A stretch of DNA of 64,000 bases from JAJRXC01 sp047639555 (GCA_047639555.1 JBLIOE010000002.1:178806-242805); one strand, 5' to 3'; positions 8,528-17,669 are shown, numbered from the stretch's first letter. The notes: a model not told the origin generated them from the letters alone. Made by a program: numbers and translations.

Positions 8528-9793
8528 TTAGAGGCCCGACTTCTCCATCACGTGGATGCCGCAGGCCGAGCCAAGCCCGATCACATGAGCAAGACCAACC
8601 TTGGCACCCTTGATCTGGCGATCGCCGGCTTCACCGCGAAGGTGAGTGGCAACCTCGAACACGTTGGCAACACCAGTGGCACCGATCGGGTGACCCTTCG
8701 AGATCAGACCGCCGGACACGTTGACTGGGGTGGAACCATCGCGGAACGGTGCGCCAGAGTCGATGAAATCTCCCGCGCCACCGCGCTCGCAGAGTCCGAG
8801 GTTGTCGTAGTGGATGAGTTCGGCCGTAGCGAAACAGTCGTGAAGTTCGACGAGGTCGAGATCCTTGGGATCGACACCCGACTTCTCGTACGCCTGGTTC
8901 GCCGCGTTGCGGGTGAGCGTGTTGACGTCGGGCTGCACCTGAGCGGACTCGGTGTACGGATCCGAGGTCAGGATCGAAGCCGAGATCTTCACGGCTCGCT
9001 TCTGTACCTTCTTCGACATGCTCTTCAGCCGCGAACCAGACACGAGCACCGCCGCGGCGGCACCGTCGCCCGTGGGACAGCACATCAACAACGTGTTGGG
9101 ATAGCTCATCTGCGGCGCACCCATAATTTCTTCCATCGAGAACTCCTTGCGGTACTGCGCAAGGGGGTTCAGCGTGGAGTGCAGGTGGTTCTTGTAGGCC
9201 ACCTTGGCGAACTGCTCAAAGCCAACACCGTCGTGCTCGTTGGCGTACTCCATACCGGCCTGAGCGAACACGCCCGGCATTCCTTCGGTACCGAGGTAGC
9301 CATCGACACCGGTAACGGCGCCGAAGCGACCGTCGGGTTCATAGACGGATTTTTCCTTCTTCGTGCCGCCGGTGAGCATGCCCATCTTGCCCATCTGCTC
9401 GACGCCCACGGCGAGACCCATATCGGCCTCACCGGCCTTGATCGAGAGGTAGACGGTGCGCAACGCCGTGGCGCCAGTGGCGCACGCGTTGGTGACATTA
9501 AACACGGGAATGCCGGTTTGGCCGATCTGCTTCTGGATGCGCTGGCCCATGCCGGTGGCCGCCTGAAACAGGCTGCCGGCCGCGAGCACGTCCATATCGT
9601 GGATGGTGACATCGCCGTCGTCGAGCGCGTTGAGCGACACGGACGACGCCAGGTCGACGGAGTCCTTATCGGGGTAACGCCCGAACGCCGTCATGTCGGT
9701 GCCGATCAGCCAAACGCTGTCGTCTTCGATCTTCGACGCCGCCGACTTCTTCTTGGCGGGAGCCTTCTTCGTTGGAGCCTTCTTCGTAGCCAT
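8528..9793 (-). CDS. SCP2-type thiolase / acetyl-CoA acetyltransferase with H1-like lysine-rich tail
   Basis: This 421-residue protein belongs to the lipid-transfer (SCP-x) branch of thiolases, which cleave or condense acyl-CoA thioesters. Cys104 in NACATGATALR is the acyl-accepting Cys, GHPIGATG carries the active-site His, and GLGSACGIH holds the second Cys. The first 21 residues are an Ala/Lys/Pro stretch (ATKKAPTKKAPAKKK) foreign to thiolases and similar to a histone H1 C terminus; it precedes the first beta strand. The DUF35 gene just upstream is the usual partner of such thiolases, as in steroid side-chain degradation by Ltp2-ChsH2. The substrate is unknown. The start ATG has AAAGG upstream. 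Confidence 0.88.
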   Translation of the reverse strand: MATKKAPTKKAPAKKKSAASKIEDDSVWLIGTDMTAFGRYPDKDSVDLASSVSLNALDDGDVTIHDMDVLAAGSLFQAATGMGQRIQKQIGQTGIPVFNVTNACATGATALRTVYLSIKAGEADMGLAVGVEQMGKMGMLTGGTKKEKSVYEPDGRFGAVTGVDGYLGTEGMPGVFAQAGMEYANEHDGVGFEQFAKVAYKNHLHSTLNPLAQYRKEFSMEEIMGAPQMSYPNTLLMCCPTGDGAAAAVLVSGSRLKSMSKKVQKRAVKISASILTSDPYTESAQVQPDVNTLTRNAANQAYEKSGVDPKDLDLVELHDCFATAELIHYDNLGLCERGGAGDFIDSGAPFRDGSTPVNVSGGLISKGHPIGATGVANVFEVATHLRGEAGDRQIKGAKVGLAHVIGLGSACGIHVMEKSGL

Positions 9794-9815
9794 AGTCAGG
9801 TGCCTTTCTGCGCCA

Positions 9816-10310
9816 TTAGACGGGTTCGTAGCCGAACGCGATGGCTTCAGTGCCCTCGTCGTCCTTGCCGATCGGATAAGTCGTGAGCTTCAACTTCATG
9901 CCCAGGTTTACGGTCTGGGGTGTGGGTTCACAGTTCACCAGATTGGACCGCACGGTGGTGCCATCGTCGGTCTCCACAATCGCCGAGACGTAGGGCGCCG
10001 GGATACCCGGGGCCGCACGATGCACGATCGTGAACGCCTTGAGGCGGGCACCGTTCTTCACACGAGCCTTCTTGAACTCGCGCTTGCCACAACTGGCACA
10101 GGCGTTACGGCGGTCAAAGAACCGAGCACCACACTTCGTGCACTCATTGGCAGAGAGGTAGGGACGGGTTCCCAGCCGGAGGTAGTCGACAAGCGGCACC
10201 TGGGGTGCGGCCTTCTTAACGGCGGCCTTCTTGACGGCCCGCTTGGCTGGGGCCTTCTTGGCTGGCTTCTTCGTGCTGCGCTTTTGCGCTGCGGCCTTCT
10301 TTGCGGCCAT
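9816..10310 (-). CDS. DUF35 zinc-ribbon/OB-fold acyl-CoA-binding protein with H1-like tail
   Basis: Proteins of this family (rubredoxin-like zinc ribbon plus OB fold) bind thiolases or hydratases and acyl-CoA. The 164-residue product has a zinc ribbon formed by Cys57, Cys60, Cys71 and Cys74 (ECTKC, ACASC), then an OB fold with FTIVHRAAPGIPAPYVSAIV and the C-terminal FGYEPV. Residues 1-35 are again Lys/Ala-rich (KKPAKKAPAKRAVKKAA), like the tail on the adjacent thiolase. GGAGG lies 6 bases before the ATG. The thiolase start follows after 22 bases, so the two should form one operon and one complex. Confidence 0.87.
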   Translation of the reverse strand: MAAKKAAAQKRSTKKPAKKAPAKRAVKKAAVKKAAPQVPLVDYLRLGTRPYLSANECTKCGARFFDRRNACASCGKREFKKARVKNGARLKAFTIVHRAAPGIPAPYVSAIVETDDGTTVRSNLVNCEPTPQTVNLGMKLKLTTYPIGKDDEGTEAIAFGYEPV

Positions 10311-10347
10311 CGATGCCTCCGGATTGGATCGAGTAGAACGTGACGCA

Positions 10348-10365
10348 GGGTAACGGCGCTTACCC
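10348..10365. terminator. Hairpin after the nitroreductase gene
   Basis: GGGTAA-CGGCGC-TTACCC is a perfect 6-bp dyad in the gap between the nitroreductase stop and the DUF35 start. It could terminate the upstream transcript, but no T-run follows on the minus strand. Confidence 0.35.
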
Positions 10366-10391
10366 CCATCACACCAAACGAGCGCGGCCTG

Positions 10392-11033
10392 CTACCAACT
10401 ACCGCGGTGCAAAACCTCAGATAACGGTGGCCGAGAACGGCCGGCCGAGGCGGACGGTCGATCCGGGGCCGCCTCACCAATCGCGACGGCGCCAACGGCT
10501 CGACGGCCAGCGGGCACACCAAACCGCTCACGTACGGCATCTTCATGATCGAACACCCCGAAGAGCAGCGCACCGAGCCCGGCGGCTTCCGCGCCCAGGA
10601 GAAGACTCATTACGACCGCGCCGCCGTCGACGAACCAGTACGGCACGGGCCAGGCCTCGACGCCCGCGCCAAGGCCGGTATGAGCCTTATCATTCTCGCG
10701 GTAGCGCTCGGCGTAGGCCGCCGGGTTCACCCAGGGGATGATGAGCACGGGCGCATCGAGTAGCTGCGGCCACGGAAAGCTCGGTCGCTTGTCGGCCGGC
10801 AACGTGGTGTCCCAGTAGGTGGCCGTCTGGGTTGGTCCTTCGAGAACCAGAAATTCGATTGCGCCAGTGTTCCCCGCCGACGGAGCACGACGAGCGCGAT
10901 CGAGCATGCGGTCGAGCGCGGCAGGATCAATCGGTGTGTCGAGAAAGGCTCGGGTCATCCGCCGACGGCGAACGACCTCCTCAAACGAGGGACTGCTCAG
11001 AGGAGCTTCTCGAGGTCCTCGGCCATTGCCCAA
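10392..11033 (-). CDS. Nitroreductase-family FMN oxidoreductase
   Basis: The 213-residue product is a nitroreductase-fold flavoprotein that probably binds FMN and uses NAD(P)H; its natural substrate cannot be read from sequence. RRRRMTRAFLDTPID near the N terminus and RRAPSAGNTG are the FMN-phosphate-binding segments. GGAVVMSLLLGAEAAGLGAL is the helix typical of the family, and GVFDHEDAVRERFGVP follows. The gene overlaps the preceding gene by 37 bases if it starts at the ATG used here; a shorter start at CTG beside the upstream stop is possible. The C terminus (APDRPSASAGRSRPPL) is probably disordered. Confidence 0.85.
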   Translation of the reverse strand: MGNGRGPREAPLSSPSFEEVVRRRRMTRAFLDTPIDPAALDRMLDRARRAPSAGNTGAIEFLVLEGPTQTATYWDTTLPADKRPSFPWPQLLDAPVLIIPWVNPAAYAERYRENDKAHTGLGAGVEAWPVPYWFVDGGAVVMSLLLGAEAAGLGALLFGVFDHEDAVRERFGVPAGRRAVGAVAIGEAAPDRPSASAGRSRPPLSEVLHRGSW

Positions 11034-11665
11034 CCAAACGCGATCAGGGTGTCGCCGGCGGCGAGATCGAGATCGGCGAACTGGGCAGTGACGTCGGCCG
11101 AGATCTTCTCGGGCTTCGCGCTCGAGTGATCAAGCACGACCGGCTGGCTGCCGTCGCCGCGGACGATAAACGCACGGTCTTCGTAGCTAGTGGCATCGAT
11201 ACCGAAGCGCTTGACGAGGCGACGACCCCACGCCCGTTCTTCGCCCGAGGCCTTGTGATCGGGGCGGGGAACGATGTCGTCGAGCGACTTGTACGCCTCG
11301 AATGCGCCCGGATCGGTCATCTGGGACCCGACGAGGACATCTTCGTCGGGGAACGCCAGGACGGAGCGCCGCAGCTGATCGGTCATGATGGCGCGCAGCA
11401 CGGTGTCGCGCTTGGTGTTGTGGCAGACGTGGCCCGCACCGATCAAGAGGCTCGGCGTGCCGCCGATGCGCTCGAGCGTGCAGAACGAGAAGCCACGGAT
11501 CTTGCCGGCTTCGCTGGCGACAGTCACGAGGACCCACGCCTCGCACTGCTTGGAGAGCATCCCCACCTCAAAGGCGTTGGTTGACTCTGCGCAAAGATCG
11601 GCCATCTCTGCCATCTCGGCATCGCTGACCGCCGTGCAATCTTTCGTTTCGACTTCGATCGCCAT
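10997..11665 (-). CDS. Unknown protein, possibly GNAT-like, 222 aa
   Basis: I do not recognise the family with certainty. The 222-residue soluble protein contains WVLVTVASEAGKIRGFSFCT, then GGTPSLLIGAGHVCHNTKR and LRAIMTDQLRRS. This strand-helix pattern resembles an N-acetyltransferase fold, but the acetyl-CoA P-loop (R/QxxGxG/A) is not evident. The C terminus has FIVRGDGSQPVVLDHSSAKP and ends EDLEKLL. It begins ATG with GGGGG upstream and is preceded by an unusually structured leader. The nitroreductase gene overlaps its end, suggesting joint expression. Confidence 0.6.
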   Translation of the reverse strand: MAIEVETKDCTAVSDAEMAEMADLCAESTNAFEVGMLSKQCEAWVLVTVASEAGKIRGFSFCTLERIGGTPSLLIGAGHVCHNTKRDTVLRAIMTDQLRRSVLAFPDEDVLVGSQMTDPGAFEAYKSLDDIVPRPDHKASGEERAWGRRLVKRFGIDATSYEDRAFIVRGDGSQPVVLDHSSAKPEKISADVTAQFADLDLAAGDTLIAFGWAMAEDLEKLL

Positions 11666-11802
11666 TGGCTGCCAGCCCCCACTAAATCTGCTTCCGATCG
11701 CTCGATCGGACTCACACAGTTTTCAGGGTTGAAGCCGGATTCGCAACCTCACGGGCCGTGAACCTGTCGCGTCAGACGGTGAAACCCTGTGATAGCGCGG
11801 GA
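11666..11802 (-). promoter_or_regulatory. Structured leader between dnaE and the 222-aa unknown gene
   Basis: This 137-base gap holds several dyads. TCCGATCG-CT-CGATCGGA at 11693-11710 is perfect. TCACG-GGC-CGTGA is at 11749-11761. The segment containing GGGTT at 11726-11730 can pair either with CAACC at 11744-11748 or with AACCC at 11783-11787. A small GGCTGGCAGCC stem sits between the GGGGG ribosome-binding sequence and the ATG. The set suggests a terminator plus a cis-regulatory leader RNA. I do not recognise a known riboswitch class. Confidence 0.4.
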
Positions 11803-14800
11803 TCAGACAACAATCGAGTCGGGCCCGAGGAGCACGCGGAGCTCCGCTACCACCCCGTTTGCGTTGTTTACCGCGAATTCGTCGGGCAATCGAATCACCC
11901 GACGGTCGCTCAGATGCAGCTCGACCGGCGAGTCTCCGGGGTGCGCGGAGAGGATCGACTTCAGCTCACTGATCTTCGACTCGTCTTCGGAAATTGAATC
12001 GAGTTTCACGCGCACCGGCTGGTTGTCGCTCAGGTCCTCGAGCACCTCGATGTCTTGGGCGAAGAGCTTCGGTAGGTCGTCGCCGTTTTCGGTGCGGCCT
12101 CGCACCAAGACGATCGTGTCGTCGACGAGCTTCGGGCCGTGCTCTTGCATCGTGCGCGGAAACACCATGACCTCGACAGATCCTTCAAGGTCTTCGAGGT
12201 CGAAGACCGCCATGAGATCACCTTTGCGGGTCCATTTCCGCTGAAGGTTGGTGATGACCCCACCGACCTTGCGGATTGCGCCGTCTTCGGAGTCGGCGAG
12301 CTCGGCCACGGAGCAGTCGGCCTTACGTCTGACCTGGTGTTGGAAGCCGAGAAGCGGGTGATCGGAGATGTAGAGGCCGAGCATTTCCTTTTCATGCGCG
12401 AGCTTCGGCATCTTCTCGAACTCGATATCAAGCACGGCCGGTCGCTCATCGAACGTTGGACCCTCGTCAAGCTCGCCGAACAGCGACATCACACCCATGT
12501 CGTGCTCCTTACGGCGCTGCACGGTGAGGTCGATGATCTGCTCGTGAACCTGCAGGAGTCCCTTGCGCGGATGCCCGAGCGAGTCGAACGCTCCACCCTT
12601 GATCAGCGACTCGATGGTTCGCTTGTTGAGCGCTTCGAGTTCGACTCGTTCGACAAAGTTGACGAACGACTCGAACGGGCCGTTCGCGTCACGCTCGGCC
12701 AGCACCTTCTCGACGAAACCCACGCCGACATTTCGGATTGCCGAGAGACCAAAAACGATGTTGCCGGGCGAGTCGTTCGTTTTTCCGTTCTCGTCTGGTT
12801 GTGGGTTCAGGTTCGGCACCGGCGTGAAGTCGGATTCCGATCGATTGATATCGGGCACCTCAACCTCAATGCCCATGATCCGGCATTCGTTGAGGTAGAC
12901 GGCCGCGGACTCAAGCTTGGTCTTGACGCTCGTGAGCAGGGCTGACAGGTACTCGACTGGATAGTTCGCCTTCAGGTAAGCGATTTGATACGCCACGTAG
13001 CCGTAGCCGTAGGAGTGCGACTTGTTGAAGGCGTAATCCGCAAATTGGGCGATGATGTCGAACATCTCAACGGCGAGCGCGTTCTCGTAGCCGTTGGCCA
13101 CCACACCGTCGGTGAACTTCTGTCGCTCCTGCTCCATCGCCTCGCGAATTTTCTTACCCATTGCCTTGCGCAAGGAGTCTGCTTCAGCCAGCGAGTAACC
13201 CGCGAACTTTTGCGCCATTCGCATGACACTCTCTTGATAGATCATCAGCCCGTAGGTGTCGCCGAGGAGTTCCTCCGCGTCGGGATGGATGAACTCGACC
13301 GGCTTCCGACCGTTCTTCCGATCGGCGTAGTCGTTGTGCATGTTGGCCGCCATCGGGCCCGGCCGATAGAGGGCAACCAGCGCGGCAACGTCTTGGAACG
13401 AGTCGGGTGCAAGCGAACGAATCAGCGCCCGCATCGGGCTGGACTCGAGTTGGAACACCCCGATCGTGTCGCCCCTACGCAAGAGCTCGTAGGTGGGCAC
13501 GTCATCGAGCTCTACATTGTCAATGTCGACATCGATGTCTTGCGTTTCTTTGACCAACGCCAAACAGTCAGAGATGACGTCGAGGTTGCGCAGGCCCAGG
13601 AAGTCCATCTTCAAGAGGCCGAGGTCTTCGACACCGTGCATCTCGTACTGGGTGACGACCGGCGCTTCCTCGATGCTCTTACCCGCTTCCGGCTTGCGCT
13701 GGATCGGTAGATACTCGGTGAGCGGCTCGTTGGTAATCACCACGGCCGCGGCGTGAATACCGTCTTGGCGACGAAGACCCTCGAGCCCCTTCGCGACTTC
13801 CACCACACGGTTGATGTCGGCGTCGCTGCTCACCATGTCGCGCAGCTCGCCGGCCGCCTTGTAGCCGTCGATGTACTTCGGATGTTCTTCGAAGCAGTAC
13901 TTGAGCGGCGTGTCGCGGCCCATGATGAGCGGAGGCATTGCCTTGGCCACCTTGTCGCCAACGGCGTAGGGGTAGCCGAGAACGCGAGCGGCGTCGCGCA
14001 CCGCAGCACGGGCCTTGATCTGGCTGAACGTGACAATCTGAGCGACGTTGTCTCGCCCGTACTTCTCCGCCGCGTAACGGATCATGTTGTCTCGATAGCG
14101 GGTGTCGAAGTCCATATCAATATCGGGCATCGACACCCGAGACGGATTGAGGAAACGCTCGAACAGCAGGTCGTATTTGATCGGATCAAGATCGGTGATC
14201 CAGAGCGTGTACGCCACCGCGCAGCCTGCGGCAGAACCGCGACCAGGACCGACCCGAATGTCGCGATCGCGCGCAAACTTGATGAGATCCCAGGTGATGA
14301 GGAAGTACGCGGAGAACCCCATGTTGTCGATGACACTGAGCTCATAGTCGAGCCGTTCGGTGACATCGGTGTTGAGGTGGTCACCCCAGCGCTTCTTGGC
14401 GCCCTCGTAGGTGAGGTGACGCAGGTATTCGGTGTCAGTGGCGAATCCCTCCGGCAGCGGGAACTCCGGCAACTGGGGCTGGCCGAATTCGATTGTGACG
14501 TCGGCTCGCTCCGCGATCCATAGCGAGTTATCGCAGGCCGACGGCACCTCAGAGAAGAGGCGCCTCATCTCTCCTGCGGTCTTCAGATAGTGCTGATCGC
14601 CGTGGAACTTCAAACGATCGGTATCGCTGAGCAACGAACCGGTCTGCACACAGAGCAGCGCATCGTGGGCGGCGGCGTCGTGCTGATGGGTGTAATGGCT
14701 GTCGTTGGTCGCGAGGACCGGCGCCTGAATCTTCTTCGCGATGTCGAGCAGCATCGGGTTGGTTTGGCGTTGCTCGGGAATGCCGTGGTCTTGGATCTCG

Positions 14801-15360
14801 ATGAAGAAGTTGTCGCGACCAAAGATGTCCTGAAAGCGCGCCGCCTGCTCGAGGGCAACCTGTTCCTGGCCCTGCATCAAACTCTGCAGGACATGACCAC
14901 CGAGGCAGCCCGAAGTGATGATCAGACCTTCGTGGTATTTGTCGAGCATTTCCCAGTCGGCACGGGGCTTGTAGTGGAACCCCTCGAGGTATGCCTTCGA
15001 CGAAAGCTGGATGAGGTTCTTGTAGCCGACATTTGTCTCGGCCAAAAGAATGGCGTGGTAATAGAGCTTCTTGCCGCCGCCGGTGTCGCCACCCGAGTCG
15101 TCGGCCTTCCCTCGACGGTTCGGACGCTCCTCTTTCGCCTCGTGGGCGAGATACATCTCCGTGCCAATAATCGGCTTAATGCCCTGATCGCGACAGCCTC
15201 GGTAGAAGTCGAGAACGCCGTACATGTTGCCGTGGTCGGTGATACCGAGCGCGGGCTGTCCATCCACCGCCGCCGCATGAATCACGTCATCGAGGCGCGA
15301 CGCCCCGTCGAGCATCGAGTACTCGGTATGGACGTGGAGATGGGTGAACGAATCTCCCAC
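11803..15360 (-). CDS. dnaE: DNA polymerase III alpha subunit DnaE
   Basis: DnaE is the replicative polymerase catalytic subunit. From the chosen GTG, which has GGGGGAG just upstream, it has 1185 residues, the usual DnaE1 length. The PHP domain opens at residues 7-16 with HLHVHTEYSM, and its metal-ligand pattern looks intact (ITDHGNMYG, LATNDSHYTH), as in actinobacterial DnaE1 whose PHP domain proofreads. Catalytic aspartates lie in PDIDMDFD at about 411-418. FNKSHSYGYGYVAYQIAYLK and the helix-hairpin-helix region follow, with the OB fold (VGGVITNLQRKWTRKGD) near the C terminus. The frame runs 63 codons further upstream, but that part is out of character. Bpa lies directly upstream on the same strand. 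Confidence 0.97.
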   Translation of the reverse strand: MGDSFTHLHVHTEYSMLDGASRLDDVIHAAAVDGQPALGITDHGNMYGVLDFYRGCRDQGIKPIIGTEMYLAHEAKEERPNRRGKADDSGGDTGGGKKLYYHAILLAETNVGYKNLIQLSSKAYLEGFHYKPRADWEMLDKYHEGLIITSGCLGGHVLQSLMQGQEQVALEQAARFQDIFGRDNFFIEIQDHGIPEQRQTNPMLLDIAKKIQAPVLATNDSHYTHQHDAAAHDALLCVQTGSLLSDTDRLKFHGDQHYLKTAGEMRRLFSEVPSACDNSLWIAERADVTIEFGQPQLPEFPLPEGFATDTEYLRHLTYEGAKKRWGDHLNTDVTERLDYELSVIDNMGFSAYFLITWDLIKFARDRDIRVGPGRGSAAGCAVAYTLWITDLDPIKYDLLFERFLNPSRVSMPDIDMDFDTRYRDNMIRYAAEKYGRDNVAQIVTFSQIKARAAVRDAARVLGYPYAVGDKVAKAMPPLIMGRDTPLKYCFEEHPKYIDGYKAAGELRDMVSSDADINRVVEVAKGLEGLRRQDGIHAAAVVITNEPLTEYLPIQRKPEAGKSIEEAPVVTQYEMHGVEDLGLLKMDFLGLRNLDVISDCLALVKETQDIDVDIDNVELDDVPTYELLRRGDTIGVFQLESSPMRALIRSLAPDSFQDVAALVALYRPGPMAANMHNDYADRKNGRKPVEFIHPDAEELLGDTYGLMIYQESVMRMAQKFAGYSLAEADSLRKAMGKKIREAMEQERQKFTDGVVANGYENALAVEMFDIIAQFADYAFNKSHSYGYGYVAYQIAYLKANYPVEYLSALLTSVKTKLESAAVYLNECRIMGIEVEVPDINRSESDFTPVPNLNPQPDENGKTNDSPGNIVFGLSAIRNVGVGFVEKVLAERDANGPFESFVNFVERVELEALNKRTIESLIKGGAFDSLGHPRKGLLQVHEQIIDLTVQRRKEHDMGVMSLFGELDEGPTFDERPAVLDIEFEKMPKLAHEKEMLGLYISDHPLLGFQHQVRRKADCSVAELADSEDGAIRKVGGVITNLQRKWTRKGDLMAVFDLEDLEGSVEVMVFPRTMQEHGPKLVDDTIVLVRGRTENGDDLPKLFAQDIEVLEDLSDNQPVRVKLDSISEDESKISELKSILSAHPGDSPVELHLSDRRVIRLPDEFAVNNANGVVAELRVLLGPDSIVV

Positions 15361-15383
15361 GGACTCCCCCGTATTTTCGTGCT

Positions 15384-15415
15384 TGTGGACCAACCTGTGG
15401 ACACCGTGTGGACAA
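15384..15415 (-). promoter_or_regulatory. Cluster of three phased DnaA-box-like sites upstream of dnaE
   Basis: Read on the minus strand, TTGTCCACA lies at 15407-15415, GTGTCCACA at 15396-15404 and TGGTCCACA at 15384-15392. The first matches the TTGTCCACA consensus of high-G+C actinobacteria exactly; the other two differ at positions 1-3 only. The sites are 11 and 12 bases apart, on the same face of the helix, and end 24 bases before the dnaE GTG. They could let DnaA control dnaE transcription. Binding is inferred, not shown. Confidence 0.55.
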
Positions 15416-15432
15416 ATCACACAACTGTGATT
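15415..15432. promoter_or_regulatory. AATCACA-N4-TGTGATT palindrome at the dnaE promoter region
   Basis: A perfect 7-4-7 inverted repeat abuts the first DnaA-like box. It has the size of a dimeric regulator operator. Its half sites are those of CRP-type sites but in the opposite order, so CRP itself is not indicated. Confidence 0.4.
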
Positions 15433-15484
15433 CGACCATACCCGCCCCTCGGTGAAGCGCGCCAGCCCCTCTTTTGGACCTCGT

Positions 15485-16003
<519 letters not shown>

Positions 16004-16015
16004 GTGAGTAACTCC

Positions 16016-17125
16016 TCAACTCGTGAAGCTCAACATTGGGACGAGCATTTCGTCGGGGGTGAGTGAACCATGTCGTCCCACCAGTTCGGTGCGCGGGGCA
16101 TCGGCAGGATCGAAGAAATAGAACTGCTCTTTCGCGACGACGGCCACGTCGCCGAGACGAGAACGGGCTGCCGCAGTGACGATTGGCCCGAACCAGCGCT
16201 CGTCGATGATCTCGTCGACGGTCTTCACCCACGCAGTGTCGCCGTGAGCGCTTCGCACCTCGTCGGCCAGGTCCCGCTGGTGGCCGGGTTCGGCATGCAG
16301 CCATCGGAAGCGCGCCTCGCCCGATTGCCGGTCGATGTGGCGCTGCAGCGATGGGTCCAGGGCAACGCCGTGACCAAGGCAGTCGACCAGGCCGTGATCG
16401 GCCGTCACAACGATGGCGGTGCCGCGGGGCAGCGCCATCATCAAATCCGACACGAGTCGGTCACATGCGGCTAGCTCGGCGTCGTAGTGCTCGGCGAATC
16501 CGTGGACGTGTGCGGTTTTGTCGATGCCGTCGTAGTACGCGTAGACGAACGGCTCACCGGAGGCGACGGCTTGGCGAATGTTTACTGCGAGTCCGGGCAA
16601 CGTGTGCCACCCCTGATGTCGAACATCAGCGAGATGAGCCATCGTGAAACCGGTGCCTTCGAAACCGGCCGCAGTGATGACCACCGGTCTCTGACCGAGA
16701 AACGCCAACTCGGGTTGGAAATCGCCCGGGATAATCCGCTGGCGGGCATCGCCGCGGCCGGTGGTCCAGCGCAACGCGTTAAGCACCTCGCCTTCGACAT
16801 CAATGCGATAACCGACGACGCCGTGTTCCCCCGGGGTGGCCCCGGTCGAGATCGAGGTCAACGCGGTGGCAGTCGTGGACGGCGCAACCGTGGTGACGGG
16901 TCCACCCGCCATCGACGCGAGCGTCGGGGCCACCGATCGTCGCGCATCGAGCTGGTTCCATCCGAGGCCATCCAGCACCAGGACCACAACCGCCGGGGCG
17001 TCGAGCACTTCCGGCCCGATCATCCCGCCAACCGCGGCCTCGGCCGGGAGGTCGCCCAGCAGTGCGGGAATGAGTTCAGTCACACACCCCGCGCCATAGG
17101 CAGGGAGAAGGGGTTGATCAGTCAC
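16016..17125 (-). CDS. Alkaline-phosphatase-superfamily phosphodiesterase
   Basis: The 369-residue protein has the type I phosphodiesterase/nucleotide pyrophosphatase fold. VVLVLDGLGWNQLD holds the first metal-binding Asp, APSTTATALTSISTG the Ser/Thr nucleophile loop, and VTADHGLVDCLGH the distal Asp-His metal pair; GEHGVVGYRI also fits. No signal peptide is visible, so it probably acts in the cytosol. The substrate is unknown. Its stop lies 12 bases before bpa, which suggests a phosphodiesterase-bpa-dnaE transcription unit. It starts 94 bases from the divergent Rrf2 gene. Confidence 0.85.
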   Translation of the reverse strand: MTDQPLLPAYGAGCVTELIPALLGDLPAEAAVGGMIGPEVLDAPAVVVLVLDGLGWNQLDARRSVAPTLASMAGGPVTTVAPSTTATALTSISTGATPGEHGVVGYRIDVEGEVLNALRWTTGRGDARQRIIPGDFQPELAFLGQRPVVITAAGFEGTGFTMAHLADVRHQGWHTLPGLAVNIRQAVASGEPFVYAYYDGIDKTAHVHGFAEHYDAELAACDRLVSDLMMALPRGTAIVVTADHGLVDCLGHGVALDPSLQRHIDRQSGEARFRWLHAEPGHQRDLADEVRSAHGDTAWVKTVDEIIDERWFGPIVTAAARSRLGDVAVVAKEQFYFFDPADAPRTELVGRHGSLTPDEMLVPMLSFTS

Positions 17126-17219
17126 GGGCCATCCACATAGAGGCAGTCTCGCCGATTCGCGAGCGATCCGCGACCCCAGCGTCCGTCGAATCTGCGATGA
17201 ACGATCTAGGCTCCCCTCG

Positions 17220-17666
17220 ATGCGTGTCTCAACTAGAGGTGACTATGCGGCCCGGGCGTTGTTGTCGCTCTCGCTCCACCCCGAAGCCGCACCCACGTCG
17301 GTCCGCGAGATCGCGGAACGAACCGGACTTCCTCAGCCCTACCTCGAGCAGATCCTGCTCGCGCTCAAGGGTGCCGGGCTGGTGCGCTCCAAGCGGGGCG
17401 TCGGCGGCGGCTATGTCTTGGCGCGAGAACCCGCCACGATCCGACTCTCGGAAATCGTTCGCGCGGTCGATGGCCCAATCACTGCTGGCGATTTCGGCGA
17501 GCCCCACACCGACGGCGCGTGTGACCACGAAGGCCAATGTGTTCTGCTGAGCATCTGGGGCGCCGCGGGCACCCACATGCGAACATTTCTCGACTCGTTT
17601 ACGCTCGCCGATATCGCGGAGATGGCCGGCGGCCGTAGTCCGTGGCCCGCGCTCGACGAGACCTGA
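17220..17666 (+). CDS. Rrf2-family transcriptional regulator
   Basis: The 148-residue product is an Rrf2-type winged-helix repressor: VSTRGDYAARALLSLSLH at the N terminus, recognition helix around LPQPYLEQILLALKGAGLV, wing KRGVGGGYVLAR. Rrf2 proteins such as IscR, NsrR and RsrR sense iron-sulphur status, NO or redox through a cysteine loop. Here only Cys101 and Cys107 (CDHEGQC) are present. The third Cys of the IscR pattern is missing, so any cluster would need another ligand. It is a single gene on the plus strand between two minus-strand units; its target may be its own promoter or the divergent phosphodiesterase-bpa unit. Confidence 0.88.
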   Translation: MRVSTRGDYAARALLSLSLHPEAAPTSVREIAERTGLPQPYLEQILLALKGAGLVRSKRGVGGGYVLAREPATIRLSEIVRAVDGPITAGDFGEPHTDGACDHEGQCVLLSIWGAAGTHMRTFLDSFTLADIAEMAGGRSPWPALDET

Positions 17667-17669
17667 GCG

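Noticed and set aside
8483..9886. 467-codon plus-strand open frame
   Set aside because: Antisense to the thiolase, which carries all family motifs.
15360..15484. DnaA boxes considered as oriC
   Set aside because: Only three boxes in about 30 bases, no AT-rich unwinding element, and no dnaA, dnaN or gyr genes nearby.
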